Source: Pseudoselenomonas ruminantium (GTDB lineage Bacteria > Bacillota > Negativicutes > Selenomonadales > Selenomonadaceae). From it: a stretch of DNA of 64,000 nucleotides. Made by a program: the position numbers and the translations under genes. Under the pieces are notes generated by a model. That model was not told the origin of the DNA. It did not search any database and saw only the letters and a list, made by a program, of their open reading frames with translations. The DNA lies in the NCBI GenBank assembly GCA_015058655.1, contig SVBX01000008.1, forward strand, positions 1-64,000, written 5' to 3'. Shown here in pieces: positions 1-7,521 of this stretch (positions within the stretch are counted from its first letter, which is position 1; each line of letters opens with the position of its first letter).

Positions 1-68
1 AAGCCGACGGCAAAGCCGCCGACGCTTCCGAGGATAAGTCCGACAGATAATCCCGTTGTAAAATCCAT
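1..68 (-). CDS. Small membrane protein, C-terminus outside window
   Basis: An ATG at 66-68 on the minus strand is preceded by GGAGGATTGGTGAC, a good ribosome site. The visible 22 codons encode MDFTTGLSVGLILGSVGGFA and onward, a Gly-rich hydrophobic stretch typical of a single membrane segment. It starts inside the 3' end of the terminase small subunit gene (stop at 70), so translation is probably coupled. The function cannot be told from the fragment. Confidence 0.5.
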   Translation of the reverse strand, partial: MDFTTGLSVGLILGSVGGFAVG

Positions 69-69
69 G

Positions 70-978
70 TCACCAATCCTCCGCGTTTAGTTTTCGCTCT
101 TTGAGTTCCAAGGCTTTCTTCCCCTGTTCCAGTTTCGCTTTTTCGATAAGGGTTGATAGTCTTTGCCTGTCCACTCGCACCGCTGCCTGTGTCGCCGCAA
201 GCATTTTATCGTCCATGGTCTTGCGGGTTTCCACACGCTTTGCCGGAAGCTTTTGGCGTTTCTTGATTACGGTTTCCTGTGGTTCTCCCGTTTCGTCCAC
301 GACATTAACGACGGTATCTTGCTCTTTGTACTCGTAGATGTCCATGGTGTCCAAATCTTCCTCGCGTTCTGCCATTTGCCGATAGAGTTTTTCCATGCGG
401 AATTTGCGGACGGCTTGGATTCTGATTTCTTCGTCCAAAGCGGCCATAATGTCGGTCTGGGCAGATTCATAGACTGCTCTTTCCTCGTCGGTAAGTGCGT
501 CCTGATAGACAGTCTGGTACTCCCCTGTTTTGACTGCGTTTCTGTTGCGTTTCGGCGCACCGTGACCGACAGCGTTTTTATTGCCGAGTTGTGCCGTTCT
601 GTTGCCGTGTTCCTTGACTTTCTCCCCGTCGGTACAATTTTTCGTTTGTTCCCCGGAAGTTTCGGCAGATTTTTTTGACGGCGGTTTTTCACCATCAGAA
701 AAATTTTTATTTCCAAAAATCGCCGATTTTTTTTCGGCCTTTTTTGCGACACTTTTTTTCTTCGTCGGCGAACGTGATTTTTTCTTTTTTGTGGTGGTAC
801 GTTTGGCGGGACGCTTTCCAATCTTCGCTTCCCAATCGTCTTCGTACTTCCATTTTCGCACTTTGACGGCTGGAACGTCGAGAAGTTCAGCGATACCCAC
901 GAGAGGCATCTTGCCCTTGCTGGCTCGCCATATCTCGAAAGCCTTGTCCCTCGCCTCGCTTCTCTCCGCTTTTGGCAT
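70..978 (-). CDS. Phage terminase small subunit (PBSX-type)
   Basis: This 302-residue protein is the DNA-recognition subunit that directs packaging by the large terminase, which should lie just left of the window. The N-terminus (about residues 1-50) reads as the PBSX-type small-terminase helix-turn-helix (KAFEIWRASKGKMPLVGIA, then DVPAVKVRKWK). A Lys-rich low-complexity linker follows at about 58-85, then GNKNAVGHGAPKRNRNA, a motif common in this family, and a helical C-terminus. The linker is long and holds GNKN/GNRT repeats. The start has only a weak ribosome site (GTGAACGTGTAA before ATG). It marks the left end of the visible genome as the start of the packaging/structural module. Confidence 0.8.
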   Translation of the reverse strand: MPKAERSEARDKAFEIWRASKGKMPLVGIAELLDVPAVKVRKWKYEDDWEAKIGKRPAKRTTTKKKKSRSPTKKKSVAKKAEKKSAIFGNKNFSDGEKPPSKKSAETSGEQTKNCTDGEKVKEHGNRTAQLGNKNAVGHGAPKRNRNAVKTGEYQTVYQDALTDEERAVYESAQTDIMAALDEEIRIQAVRKFRMEKLYRQMAEREEDLDTMDIYEYKEQDTVVNVVDETGEPQETVIKKRQKLPAKRVETRKTMDDKMLAATQAAVRVDRQRLSTLIEKAKLEQGKKALELKERKLNAEDW

Positions 979-1018
979 TTACACGTTCACCACCGTCCCC
1001 TTATGGCCTCCGCCCTTT

Positions 1019-1240
1019 TTATTTTTCTTCGAGGTATAAGTCCATCTCGATAAGTTCTCGCAAGTCGGACACGGTTTCGATCTTGATTTCTCCCGCCTTG
1101 AATTTCTCAATCCATTGCGCTATCCCTGCCCGCACGACATTTCTGTATTGTTCGCGGGTCTTGGCTCTCTTGATACATTTCTCCGCTTCCCGCTTTGCCA
1201 TTAGTTCCGCTTGATTCTCCGGAATGGTAAAACTATCCAC
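1019..1240 (-). CDS. Hypothetical phage protein beside terminase
   Basis: A 73-residue charged helical protein, from a GTG at 1238-1240 (VDSFTIPENQAELMAK) preceded by GTAGGTG. An upstream ATG at 1264 in the same frame overlaps the preceding gene but has no ribosome site, so I prefer the GTG. The C-terminus contains FKAGEIKIETVSDLRELIEMD. I do not recognise the family. Its position between the ParB-like gene and the terminase small subunit suggests a packaging-module accessory. Confidence 0.55.
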   Translation of the reverse strand: MDSFTIPENQAELMAKREAEKCIKRAKTREQYRNVVRAGIAQWIEKFKAGEIKIETVSDLRELIEMDLYLEEK

Positions 1241-1253
1241 GCTGTCTAAACAC

Positions 1254-1778
1254 CTACCGCACATTCTTGATAATCGACGCTCTTGAATACCCGGTTACGC
1301 CCTTCGTCATCAATTCGAGGAATTGCTCCCGCGTAAATCCCGATAGCCTAAAGATTTCCTCCGGCTTCATGCCAAGCTCCTTGCCAATCTCTCCAACGCT
1401 TTTCCCTGCGTCTATGAGTTCTTTGACAATGGCTTTCATCGGCTCCAACAGGTGAACACCCCGCGCTCTGTTATGCGTTATAGTGCCGTAGATGTCTGCT
1501 TCGTGGCTGGCGTGTTCGACAATCACAACAGGCACCTTCCCGCCCAGTTTGGACTTTAGCGGTTCGCGCCCTGCGACCGTCCAACGGTGAAATCCGTCGA
1601 TGATGGTATAGTCCGGTCGAACGACAATCGGCAACGTCCAACCGTTCGCCAAAATGGATTGTGTCAGCAGTTTCAAGTTTTCCGCGCTAACCTTGTTGGG
1701 ATTGTAATTATTGGCGCGAAGCCGCCCATGCTCTACCCAACGCAGAGTAGACAGCGGCTTTGTCAAATCATTTGCCAC
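1254..1778 (-). CDS. ParB/Srx-fold nuclease-like protein, IbrB-like
   Basis: A 174-residue protein with an N-terminal ParB-like domain: PLSTLRWVEHGRLRANNYNPNK, cited in part, then KLLTQSILANGWTLPIVVR and DGFHRWTVAGRE, which corresponds to the GxRRxxA box of ParB. A C-terminal helical region (about 120-165) holds GKSVGEIGKELGM, a helix-turn-helix-like segment. The start is taken as GTG at 1776-1778 because GGGAGGAGG lies nine bases upstream. It overlaps the 3' end of the PP-loop gene at 1768. Pairs of this kind (PAPS reductase-like IbrA plus ParB-like IbrB) are known from enterobacterial prophage-related loci as activators of phage genes; the equivalence here is inference. Confidence 0.75.
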   Translation of the reverse strand: MANDLTKPLSTLRWVEHGRLRANNYNPNKVSAENLKLLTQSILANGWTLPIVVRPDYTIIDGFHRWTVAGREPLKSKLGGKVPVVIVEHASHEADIYGTITHNRARGVHLLEPMKAIVKELIDAGKSVGEIGKELGMKPEEIFRLSGFTREQFLELMTKGVTGYSRASIIKNVR

Positions 1779-2904
1779 GTCGTTTCGCCTCCTCCCTTTC
1801 ACTCATACTTGCCCGCTTTTCGTAAAGGTTCGTGTATAAGGCTCGGTATGAGCGTTTCTTTGGATCGCCCGCCATGAATTTCTCGTAAACGTCTTTATAG
1901 TCCGAGTTATCCATGTAGAAGTCAAAATCCTTTACCATTCGCCGCCAACTGGCAATCGCGGCTTTTGTCTCCGACGGAATTGTGTACCGTTCCGTATGCA
2001 GGAAAAGAATGTCATGCACCAAGGCTTTGTAGTCTTTGTCCTGCCCTTCCTCCAATGCCCGCCGCTTTCTCGTCGAACGTTTGAACATTTCGCTGTCCCA
2101 GTAAAGCAGGACAAGGTAGGCGTTCGGATAGCGTCGTTCGATAGCCGCCCATAACTCCGGGTCTGCCTCTGCGACGTATTTAAGCCCTGCAATACTGGAA
2201 TCCCCGAAGAAATTGCAAAGCCTCAAACGGGGTTTTGAAACGCCGCACTCATAAAGGCGTATGTATATCTCTGGAAATTCAAGGTTGCGCTCCTTGATGT
2301 AATACCAAACATCATTATCCGTCCAATCATATATAGGATAGATGTTTCGTATTTCGTTCTTTATCCCTGCGATAAGTTGTAACCTTTGGAGAGATTCAGC
2401 CGCCCGAAGCCCGATAATTTGAATGCCGTTCCTCGTCAGCCGTTCGCAGAATGTCTGATAGTTGCACTCGCCCGGATATTTTACGAGCGGGTGACTGGTG
2501 ACGGCAAAAGGCGGCGGCTGTCTCATCCATGTTTCCTTTGCCTTTGGGTCCCATGTAATCCAACTCTCGGATGCTGATAGATGGTCGATAATACTTGCCT
2601 GTTTGACTGGTAAGCAATACCAAACGAATTTCGCTCCAACGGAAATGAATCTTTCCCGCCACCGATAGGCGGCTTCCAACATAGAGCGGTACAATCCTTC
2701 TTCATCTATGAATATGACCGTGAGCTGTCGCGGATTGATTTCCGCGCCGCGTATCATTTCATAGACAATATTTGACATACAGAGAGAATCCTTGCCGCAA
2801 GAAAACGCCATAAAGACGGGAACGCCATTGGAAAACACGTTCTTTATGCGCATCCTTGCCGCCTCCAGTACGTTTTGCGATCCGTAAACTCTCTTTATAG
2901 CCAT
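1768..2904 (-). CDS. PP-loop phosphoadenosine phosphosulfate reductase-like protein, IbrA/DUF3440-like
   Basis: A 378-residue protein of the PAPS reductase/ATP pyrophosphatase superfamily. The nucleotide-binding PP-loop is FSCGKDSLCMSNIV (about residues 34-47), followed by VIFIDEEGLYRSM. A second block, NIYPIYDWTDNDVW, is the usual family motif for the C-terminal part of the domain. The C-terminal 120 residues are helical and charged. The start at 2902-2904 (MAIKRVYG) has GGGGAAAAGAT upstream and overlaps the stop of the preceding split ParB gene. With the downstream ParB-like gene it makes an IbrA/IbrB-like pair. No catalytic Cys motif for true sulfate assimilation is evident, so a modification or regulatory role is more likely than sulfur assimilation. 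Confidence 0.75.
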   Translation of the reverse strand: MAIKRVYGSQNVLEAARMRIKNVFSNGVPVFMAFSCGKDSLCMSNIVYEMIRGAEINPRQLTVIFIDEEGLYRSMLEAAYRWRERFISVGAKFVWYCLPVKQASIIDHLSASESWITWDPKAKETWMRQPPPFAVTSHPLVKYPGECNYQTFCERLTRNGIQIIGLRAAESLQRLQLIAGIKNEIRNIYPIYDWTDNDVWYYIKERNLEFPEIYIRLYECGVSKPRLRLCNFFGDSSIAGLKYVAEADPELWAAIERRYPNAYLVLLYWDSEMFKRSTRKRRALEEGQDKDYKALVHDILFLHTERYTIPSETKAAIASWRRMVKDFDFYMDNSDYKDVYEKFMAGDPKKRSYRALYTNLYEKRASMSEREEAKRRGK

Positions 2905-3578
2905 ATCTTTTCCCCACAGCACGGGCAGATAATAAACTCCCGCCCTCCTTCATCGGTCTGTACTTCGGCCTCGTACTCTTGCCCCGTGGCTTCGCCCTCC
3001 TGCGCCATAGCTTCGCCTGTCGGCGGTTCCGCCGTGTTGTTCGATACGGGAGCACCATCGCCCTCGGAAGGGCTGTTTGAGGACGCAGGAGCAGGGTCTT
3101 GGTTCGGCTGCTGGTTCATCTTCTCCACAGCCTCATTGCTGAATTTCCCATAGTCGTTAATCTTCTCCGTGGCTACTGCAAGACTGGCGGAAAGGGTGCT
3201 CAACAACTCCGGGTCATATCCCGGAATGTCAATGTCGCCGTCCAGTTCCTTCAGAATATCATCGAATGCCTGTTACGAATTTACGCCGAGGTCGAAAATC
3301 TTGTTGTCCACCAGCATGAGCTTTTTCTTCCCTGCTTCGGACAATCCTTTGACAACATAGCATTTGGCGGTTGTTCTGCCCATCTGTTCAAGGGCAGTCC
3401 AAAGACCGTTGCCCGCCAGTACAACGCCGTCTTCGTCAACGACGAGAGGACGAATCTGGCCGAACATTTCCACGGAGCGGATATATTCTTTGATTTGCTG
3501 GTCGCCGTGAATGCGTACATTATGCTTCGGACGTTTCAATTCCGAAAGTTTCTTTGTGACTTCTTTCATCTCTGACAT
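2895..3578 (-). pseudogene. ParB-domain protein interrupted by an in-frame TAA
   Basis: The first 101 codons (3578 to 3276) encode a ParB N-terminal domain: KRPKHNVRIHGDQQIKEYI, FGQIRPLVVDEDGVVLAGN and KKLMLVDNKIFDLGVNS. A TAA at 3273-3275 then stops the frame. The same frame continues without interruption as QAFDDILKELDGDIDIPGYD and onward, for 125 residues, ending in a CPCCGEKIWL zinc-binding tail. In the ParB-like proteins of other phages the two parts are continuous, so one substitution seems to have created the stop. It could be a true nonsense mutation, a sequencing error or a read-through codon. The 101-residue half may still work alone. The 3' end overlaps the start of the PP-loop gene. 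Confidence 0.7.
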
Positions 3579-4369
3579 TTCTGTTTTTCACTCTCCAAAA
3601 ATTTCTTTGCGCTCGGCAGGACAGCCGCCGCATTTATGACCACGGTCTTGTCTATCTCGTAAACTTCCCGATAGCCCTGCTCTATACTCTCCACTTTACG
3701 GGCAGGCCACCAATGCGTCCCCTGATAAAAGCCGTCCTTCCATTCATAGATAAAGGGCAACTCTATATTATGGTAGTGAAGGTATGCAAATAAGAGTTCG
3801 TGGCTCCAATCATATATCGGCGCGTAAAGAATACCCCCGCCCGGACGCTCACGAACGCCGTCCGTTCCGCATATATTCCCGTCAATGGTTCTGTGCCCGA
3901 GGATAACCACGTCGAGGTTCGCCCTCTTCATATAGGAAATAAAATTGTTCTGTTGCACCATCTTGTACCACTTCTGGAAGGTTTTTCCTTTTGGGAAAAT
4001 CATTTCCGGGTGCTCCTGCAAATAGTGAAGTCCAAATCCTACTTCTACCATTTCACAGCCGGACGGTGCATTGAGCCTTAAAAATCCTTCCCATGCCGGG
4101 TATTCGACATCGGTTATAAGGCATTGACACTTTGTTATTCCTACGCTTCGGCAGAGGTCGGCAATGACGAGCGAATCCTTCCCGCCGCTCCAACTGTAAG
4201 CCGACCTCTTTCCTGCCGTCATTGACAAAATGCGATTGCGGGCTATTTGCGCCGCCGCTTCCACTTCATCACGTCTGACATAGTTTCCTATATTCTTGAT
4301 GATATTCCACCAAGCGGCTTGATCCGTCGGTTTCATGCTCTGCTTCCGGCAGAGTAAGCGCGATTTCAT
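3566..4369 (-). CDS. PP-loop PAPS reductase-family protein (second copy)
   Basis: A 267-residue PP-loop protein with YSWSGGKDSLVIADLC as the nucleotide loop, and later APIYDWSHELLFAYL and LPFIYEWKDGFYQGTHWW. It is shorter than and clearly diverged from the copy at 1768-2904. The ATG at 4367-4369 overlaps the stop of the membrane gene (ATGA), which selects this start over upstream Met codons. Its 3' end overlaps the start of the ParB-domain gene by 13 bases, repeating the order PP-loop then ParB seen in the second pair. Substrate unknown; a role in DNA or nucleotide modification is a guess from the DndC resemblance of PP-loop proteins. Confidence 0.75.
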   Translation of the reverse strand: MKSRLLCRKQSMKPTDQAAWWNIIKNIGNYVRRDEVEAAAQIARNRILSMTAGKRSAYSWSGGKDSLVIADLCRSVGITKCQCLITDVEYPAWEGFLRLNAPSGCEMVEVGFGLHYLQEHPEMIFPKGKTFQKWYKMVQQNNFISYMKRANLDVVILGHRTIDGNICGTDGVRERPGGGILYAPIYDWSHELLFAYLHYHNIELPFIYEWKDGFYQGTHWWPARKVESIEQGYREVYEIDKTVVINAAAVLPSAKKFLESEKQKCQR

Positions 4370-5361
4370 AGGTATCGCCTGTTGTATGCGATTTTCAAGG
4401 CAAACGCCGCAACGAAAAGCGCACCGACAAGGTAGGCGCGAATGGAAGCCACGAGCGTCCAGACACCCATAACCCCCATTTCTATGAACATCGGCCAAAG
4501 GAGTACGGCTATTGCCACCATTGCCAGCCCCAGTTTTCTGCCGAATACAATATAGGTAGAGAAAATAAAGGTTGACAGAGTGGAAATAGCAATAAGGCTC
4601 AACAATACTGCTTTTATGAGGTTTAGTGCCGGGGTAAATTCCACCAATGCCAATGCCAAGGCAAACACCATATACGCCCCGAACATCAATCCTCCTAAAG
4701 TAAAAGCGTCCTGCATATTGACGCGCCTTGTTTTATCCTCTCCGTAATCGTTGTAGTCCATCAACTCAAAAAAGTAGATATAGGTGAACGGCCCCGGCAA
4801 AAGAAGCAACGCCTTTGTAATGCCAATGTCAAGAGCCTGTGATTCCAACCCAAGCGGTATAGGGTGTAAATTGCCGCCCGTGTGGATAAAGGCAAGGACG
4901 GTAACGAGAGCAATCAATCCGTAAACCGCTATCCATGACGCACTGTCTGTCAGCACATTTCTTATCATTCCCCGCCACAGGAGCAGGACAAGGAAGAAAA
5001 TCGCCACGGCGTATGCGATATATGTTCCGCCCGCCGCCCCGACTGCCGTATCGGAAAATACTGTCTGAATGCCGTTCATGTTGAGCCATATCTGGAATAT
5101 GGCGATTGCTCCTACAATGTAACGAGCCGCCCGCGTCCTCATAATATCTCGCATGGTAGGTATTCGGCAGACAATCAGCCCGAAAATGATACAAGCCGCA
5201 ATGTTCGCCGTCGCCCAAATTAAAGACGGCACCCAGCCGTACTGTTGCGTGATAGTGATACTGTTCAGCAGAGAGCCGACACCCGCCCAACTTGCCGCGA
5301 TTGACAGCCCGTAGTAATACAGAGGATTTGCCTTGAATTTGTCGGTGATTGTTCCAAACAT
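4366..5361 (-). CDS. Polytopic membrane protein, about 10 transmembrane segments
   Basis: A 331-residue protein made almost wholly of hydrophobic segments, for example GLSIAASWAGVGSLLNSITI, AACIIFGLIVCRI, YAVAIFFLVLLLWRG, WIAVYGLIALVTVLAFI, FTLGGLMFGAYMVFALALAL and a last pair near the C-terminus. The charged loop ELMDYNDYGEDKTRRVNMQD lies near residues 200-220. It resembles a small-solute transporter more than a holin, but I cannot name the family. It is translationally coupled to the PP-loop gene downstream (ATGA overlap), and sits at the head of the transcript that runs into the terminase, which is unusual for a phage. Confidence 0.65.
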   Translation of the reverse strand: MFGTITDKFKANPLYYYGLSIAASWAGVGSLLNSITITQQYGWVPSLIWATANIAACIIFGLIVCRIPTMRDIMRTRAARYIVGAIAIFQIWLNMNGIQTVFSDTAVGAAGGTYIAYAVAIFFLVLLLWRGMIRNVLTDSASWIAVYGLIALVTVLAFIHTGGNLHPIPLGLESQALDIGITKALLLLPGPFTYIYFFELMDYNDYGEDKTRRVNMQDAFTLGGLMFGAYMVFALALALVEFTPALNLIKAVLLSLIAISTLSTFIFSTYIVFGRKLGLAMVAIAVLLWPMFIEMGVMGVWTLVASIRAYLVGALFVAAFALKIAYNRRYL

Positions 5362-5380
5362 ACTTTCTTGTGTTCTCCCT

Positions 5381-5584
5381 TCACTTCAACAACCGCCCGC
5401 CGTCCGCTTTATACTTGCCGTTCTTCTTCCGGCACCGGGAGCGATAGTCCGGTTGCATTATGTCCTGAATACGCTCTTTCTTAAAGGTTCTGCACAGCCT
5501 GTCTATGTAACTCATACTCCTTGCCGTGCATTCGCCGTCCTCGTTGTAGGCGCACCGCGTATTGTTGCAAATAACGTCCGGCAC
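5381..5584 (-). CDS. Small cysteine-rich protein, DUF1540-like
   Basis: A 67-residue protein starting at a GTG (5582-5584) with GGAGGGGGGCGAAAAT upstream. The N-terminus has CNNTRCAYNEDGECTARSM, a Cys spacing like the small DUF1540 metal-binding proteins, followed by a basic tail. It is the first gene after the terminator near 5.63 kb and may be the first gene of the late transcript. Confidence 0.5.
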   Translation of the reverse strand: MPDVICNNTRCAYNEDGECTARSMSYIDRLCRTFKKERIQDIMQPDYRSRCRKKNGKYKADGGRLLK

Positions 5585-5625
5585 ATTTTCGCCCCCCTCC
5601 CTTCAAGGCTTTTCGTATAACAAAA

Positions 5626-5652
5626 AGACGCCGCCCACGGCGACGCCTCCAA
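5626..5652 (-). terminator. Terminator after the early/middle operon
   Basis: Read on the minus strand, a GC-rich hairpin (GTCGCCG, short loop, CGGCGTC) is followed by TTTTTG. It lies between the ArpU-like gene and the DUF1540-like gene and would separate early and late transcripts. Confidence 0.55.
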
Positions 5653-5701
5653 TGCTTTCATCTTCGATTTTTGGACATAGTTTCTCCAGCCCCTACTATA
5701 T

Positions 5702-5736
5702 CACAGAAAATGCACCCGAAAAAGGGCATTTTTGTG
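5702..5736. promoter_or_regulatory. Inverted repeat before the late genes
   Basis: CACAGAAAATGC and GCATTTTTGTG form a near-perfect inverted repeat with a 12-base spacer, just downstream of the late-regulator gene. On the minus strand the repeat is followed at once by TGATATAGTAG, a possible extended -10 for the late genes. It is a candidate binding site for the ArpU-like activator. The hairpin has no T-tract on the minus strand, so it is less likely to be a terminator. Confidence 0.4.
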
Positions 5737-5756
5737 AGCGTGAAAAGTTGCAGGTT

Positions 5757-6290
5757 CTAAGTGAGCGCGTCCGCTCCGTACAGGCTGATGTTTAGTGTGT
5801 CCAAGAGCCGTCCAAGCTGTCGAGATACCGTTGTCGGATCACAGGGAAATTCTTCTGCAATTTCATCACGGCTCATCTTTTGGAAGAATCGCATCTGTAT
5901 GAGCCGATAATAGGGATCATCCTCTATCTGTGCCAAGGCAGCGTCCATTTCCTTAATTTCTGCTTCGTCGCGCTCAATCTTCTGCTCAATGAGCCGGATT
6001 TTCGCCGCCCGTTGTTCTTCGATGGTCAGTTTCTCCGCATTATCCCCGGAATTGCGCTGGAAAATGACAATGCTCTTCGACTTCCCGAAAGTTTCCTGCC
6101 GTATGTCTTCGATGTCCAATTTGTAACGCTCAATGTTCCCCTTGAGTTGAGGATAGGCATAGAGGCGTTTCTTCGTGAGCTTCGCAAGGTCTTTTACTCT
6201 GCGGCTTCCCGCCCAGATCAGACGGTGGCCGACTTCCTCCACCGCCGCCTTGATTTCTGTTTTGAGTGTTTCCATGTCTTTTTTGTTCAT
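5757..6290 (-). CDS. ArpU/RinA-type phage late transcription regulator
   Basis: A 177-residue protein. The N-terminal two-thirds is a long helical region (MNKKDMETLKTEIKAAVEE, then LTIEEQRAAKIRLIEQKIE). The C-terminus ends in a sigma-70 region 4-like helix-turn-helix: YYRLIQMRFFQKMSRDEIA followed by CDPTTVSRQLGRLLDTL. This architecture is that of ArpU/RinA-type proteins, which switch on late packaging and structural genes. The start at 6288-6290 has AGGAGGAACC upstream. It is the last gene before a terminator and a candidate operator, directly ahead of the terminase module. Confidence 0.75.
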   Translation of the reverse strand: MNKKDMETLKTEIKAAVEEVGHRLIWAGSRRVKDLAKLTKKRLYAYPQLKGNIERYKLDIEDIRQETFGKSKSIVIFQRNSGDNAEKLTIEEQRAAKIRLIEQKIERDEAEIKEMDAALAQIEDDPYYRLIQMRFFQKMSRDEIAEEFPCDPTTVSRQLGRLLDTLNISLYGADALT

Positions 6291-6561
6291 GCCCCCGGTT
6301 CCTCCTGTTCTTCTTTTGATGGATAGGCTTGCGCCGTTTTCGGCGTTTCTTTCTGTTCGCCATGCGGTGCAGATACTTTTCCTTTCGCCATGCTTTGAGA
6401 TATTCGGCGTAGGTAGGATGGTGAAAAACCGCCTCTGCAATATACTCAATGAAACGAGCCGCAATCTGTCGGAATTCCTCAAATACTCCTTTCCAAATCT
6501 CGCATAGTTGGTTTATGGCTGTTCGTATGGTGTCCGATTCGGACACGGATTTATTATCCAT
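6130..6561 (-). CDS. Phage protein with basic tail; N-terminus carries a palindrome copy
   Basis: The ORF starts at 6559-6561 after GGAGGCGGGCGGCT. The first part (INQLCEIWKGVFEEFRQIAA, AEYLKAWRKEKYLHRMAN) looks like genuine helical protein, and then KKRRKRRK begins a basic tail. Residues 6-11 (VSESDT) are encoded by the 17-bp palindrome at 6530-6546. From about 6290 down to the stop at 6130 the frame overlaps the ArpU-like gene out of frame, so the last 50 residues (poly-Gly, Pro) are probably translated but unconstrained. No known function. Confidence 0.55.
   Translation of the reverse strand: MDNKSVSESDTIRTAINQLCEIWKGVFEEFRQIAARFIEYIAEAVFHHPTYAEYLKAWRKEKYLHRMANRKKRRKRRKPIHQKKNRRNRGHEQKRHGNTQNRNQGGGGGSRPPSDLGGKPQSKRPCEAHEETPLCLSSTQGEH
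6530..6546. repeat. 17-bp palindrome copy 1
   Basis: GTGTCCGATTCGGACAC. Perfect apart from the central base. It lies in the 5' end of the gene at 6130-6561 and encodes VSESDT there. Confidence 0.85.
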
Positions 6562-6576
6562 AGCCGCCCGCCTCCT

Positions 6577-7521
6577 TCATTCCTCGCCGCCCCCTTGTCT
6601 GTTTGCATTGTTCCACATTGTTATGGCGTTTTCCGGCATATATGCCGTTCCTCCTTGTGCGCCGCAGTCCTCGCACTGCACATACCAAATGCCATCGTCA
6701 CATTCCAAATCCACATTGTCACTTTCGCAGAATGGGCAGAGATTATATTTGCTCTGGGTAAGTGGTGGCGCGTTTTCGCTGTAAATGCTTTCCAAGGTCT
6801 GATACCTCGCTATGTCCGGGTGTTGCTTCACATTTCCGACGATGACCAATTTGTTTACACTCTCGCTTCCGCTTCCGAGACTTGGCGCAATATACGTTCC
6901 CGGATAAATGGGTTTTGCCGAGAATCCCGCCAATCCTCCGCTCCAATATATGATATACGGTTCTTCTTTCTTGTCTTTGAGGTTGACAACAATATCTCCC
7001 TCATAGATCGGCTCTCCCCTGCTGCTTCTGCACCCCGTCCATTGCATAACGGCACAATTCTCCAAACTGAATAACTCCTGCGCCGACAGTTCGCGCAATT
7101 CTTCCCACGGCAACATTATTTTTTGCTCGTCGCCCCATACACGAAATTTGAATCGCCGCATAGCCGCCCGCATATCGTCATAATTATTCCCGTGGATATT
7201 TCCCGTTACCGTCAAGGATTTTGTTGTTCCCGGATTTAATCCCGGTGCTACTTTGTTTTCTTTGTCTGTTGGCACAGCCTTGAAACTTGCTTGCCGAACG
7301 TCCCAAGCAACGGTGTATAGCTTTTCCTCCGATTGAATCGGATAAGAAATACAATCTCCCTCATAAATCGGGGTTCTGTGTTTGTCGTACTCCCCTATCC
7401 ATTGCATAGCTATGTACCGCCCGGAGCAAAATAATTCCTGTACCGATAATGCCGGAATATCTGTTTGCAACAGCATACGTTTTTCCTGCGTGTCCCACGC
7501 CCGGAATGCAAATCTGCTCAT
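6577..7521 (-). CDS. YopX-YopX-Lar triple fusion protein
   Basis: A 314-residue protein built of three modules usually found as separate phage proteins. Residues 1-115 form a YopX domain (MSRFAFRAWDTQEKRML, MQWIGEYDKHRTPIYEGDC). A second YopX domain starts at MRRFKFRVWGDEQKIML (MQWTGCRSSRGEPIYEGD). The C-terminal 60 residues form a Lar-like zinc ribbon (LCPFCESDNVDLECDD, CEDCGAQGG, AITMWNNANRQ). The second YopX module is preceded in the DNA by the 13-nt start element at 7159-7171, as if it were once a separate gene whose stop was lost. YopX proteins are small phage and plasmid proteins of unknown role. Confidence 0.75.
   Translation of the reverse strand: MSRFAFRAWDTQEKRMLLQTDIPALSVQELFCSGRYIAMQWIGEYDKHRTPIYEGDCISYPIQSEEKLYTVAWDVRQASFKAVPTDKENKVAPGLNPGTTKSLTVTGNIHGNNYDDMRAAMRRFKFRVWGDEQKIMLPWEELRELSAQELFSLENCAVMQWTGCRSSRGEPIYEGDIVVNLKDKKEEPYIIYWSGGLAGFSAKPIYPGTYIAPSLGSGSESVNKLVIVGNVKQHPDIARYQTLESIYSENAPPLTQSKYNLCPFCESDNVDLECDDGIWYVQCEDCGAQGGTAYMPENAITMWNNANRQGGGEE
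7159..7171 (-). repeat. Start element copy inside the YopX fusion
   Basis: GCGGGCGGCTATG on the minus strand, in frame as RAAM, placed exactly before the second YopX domain. It is a possible internal start of translation. Confidence 0.6.
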
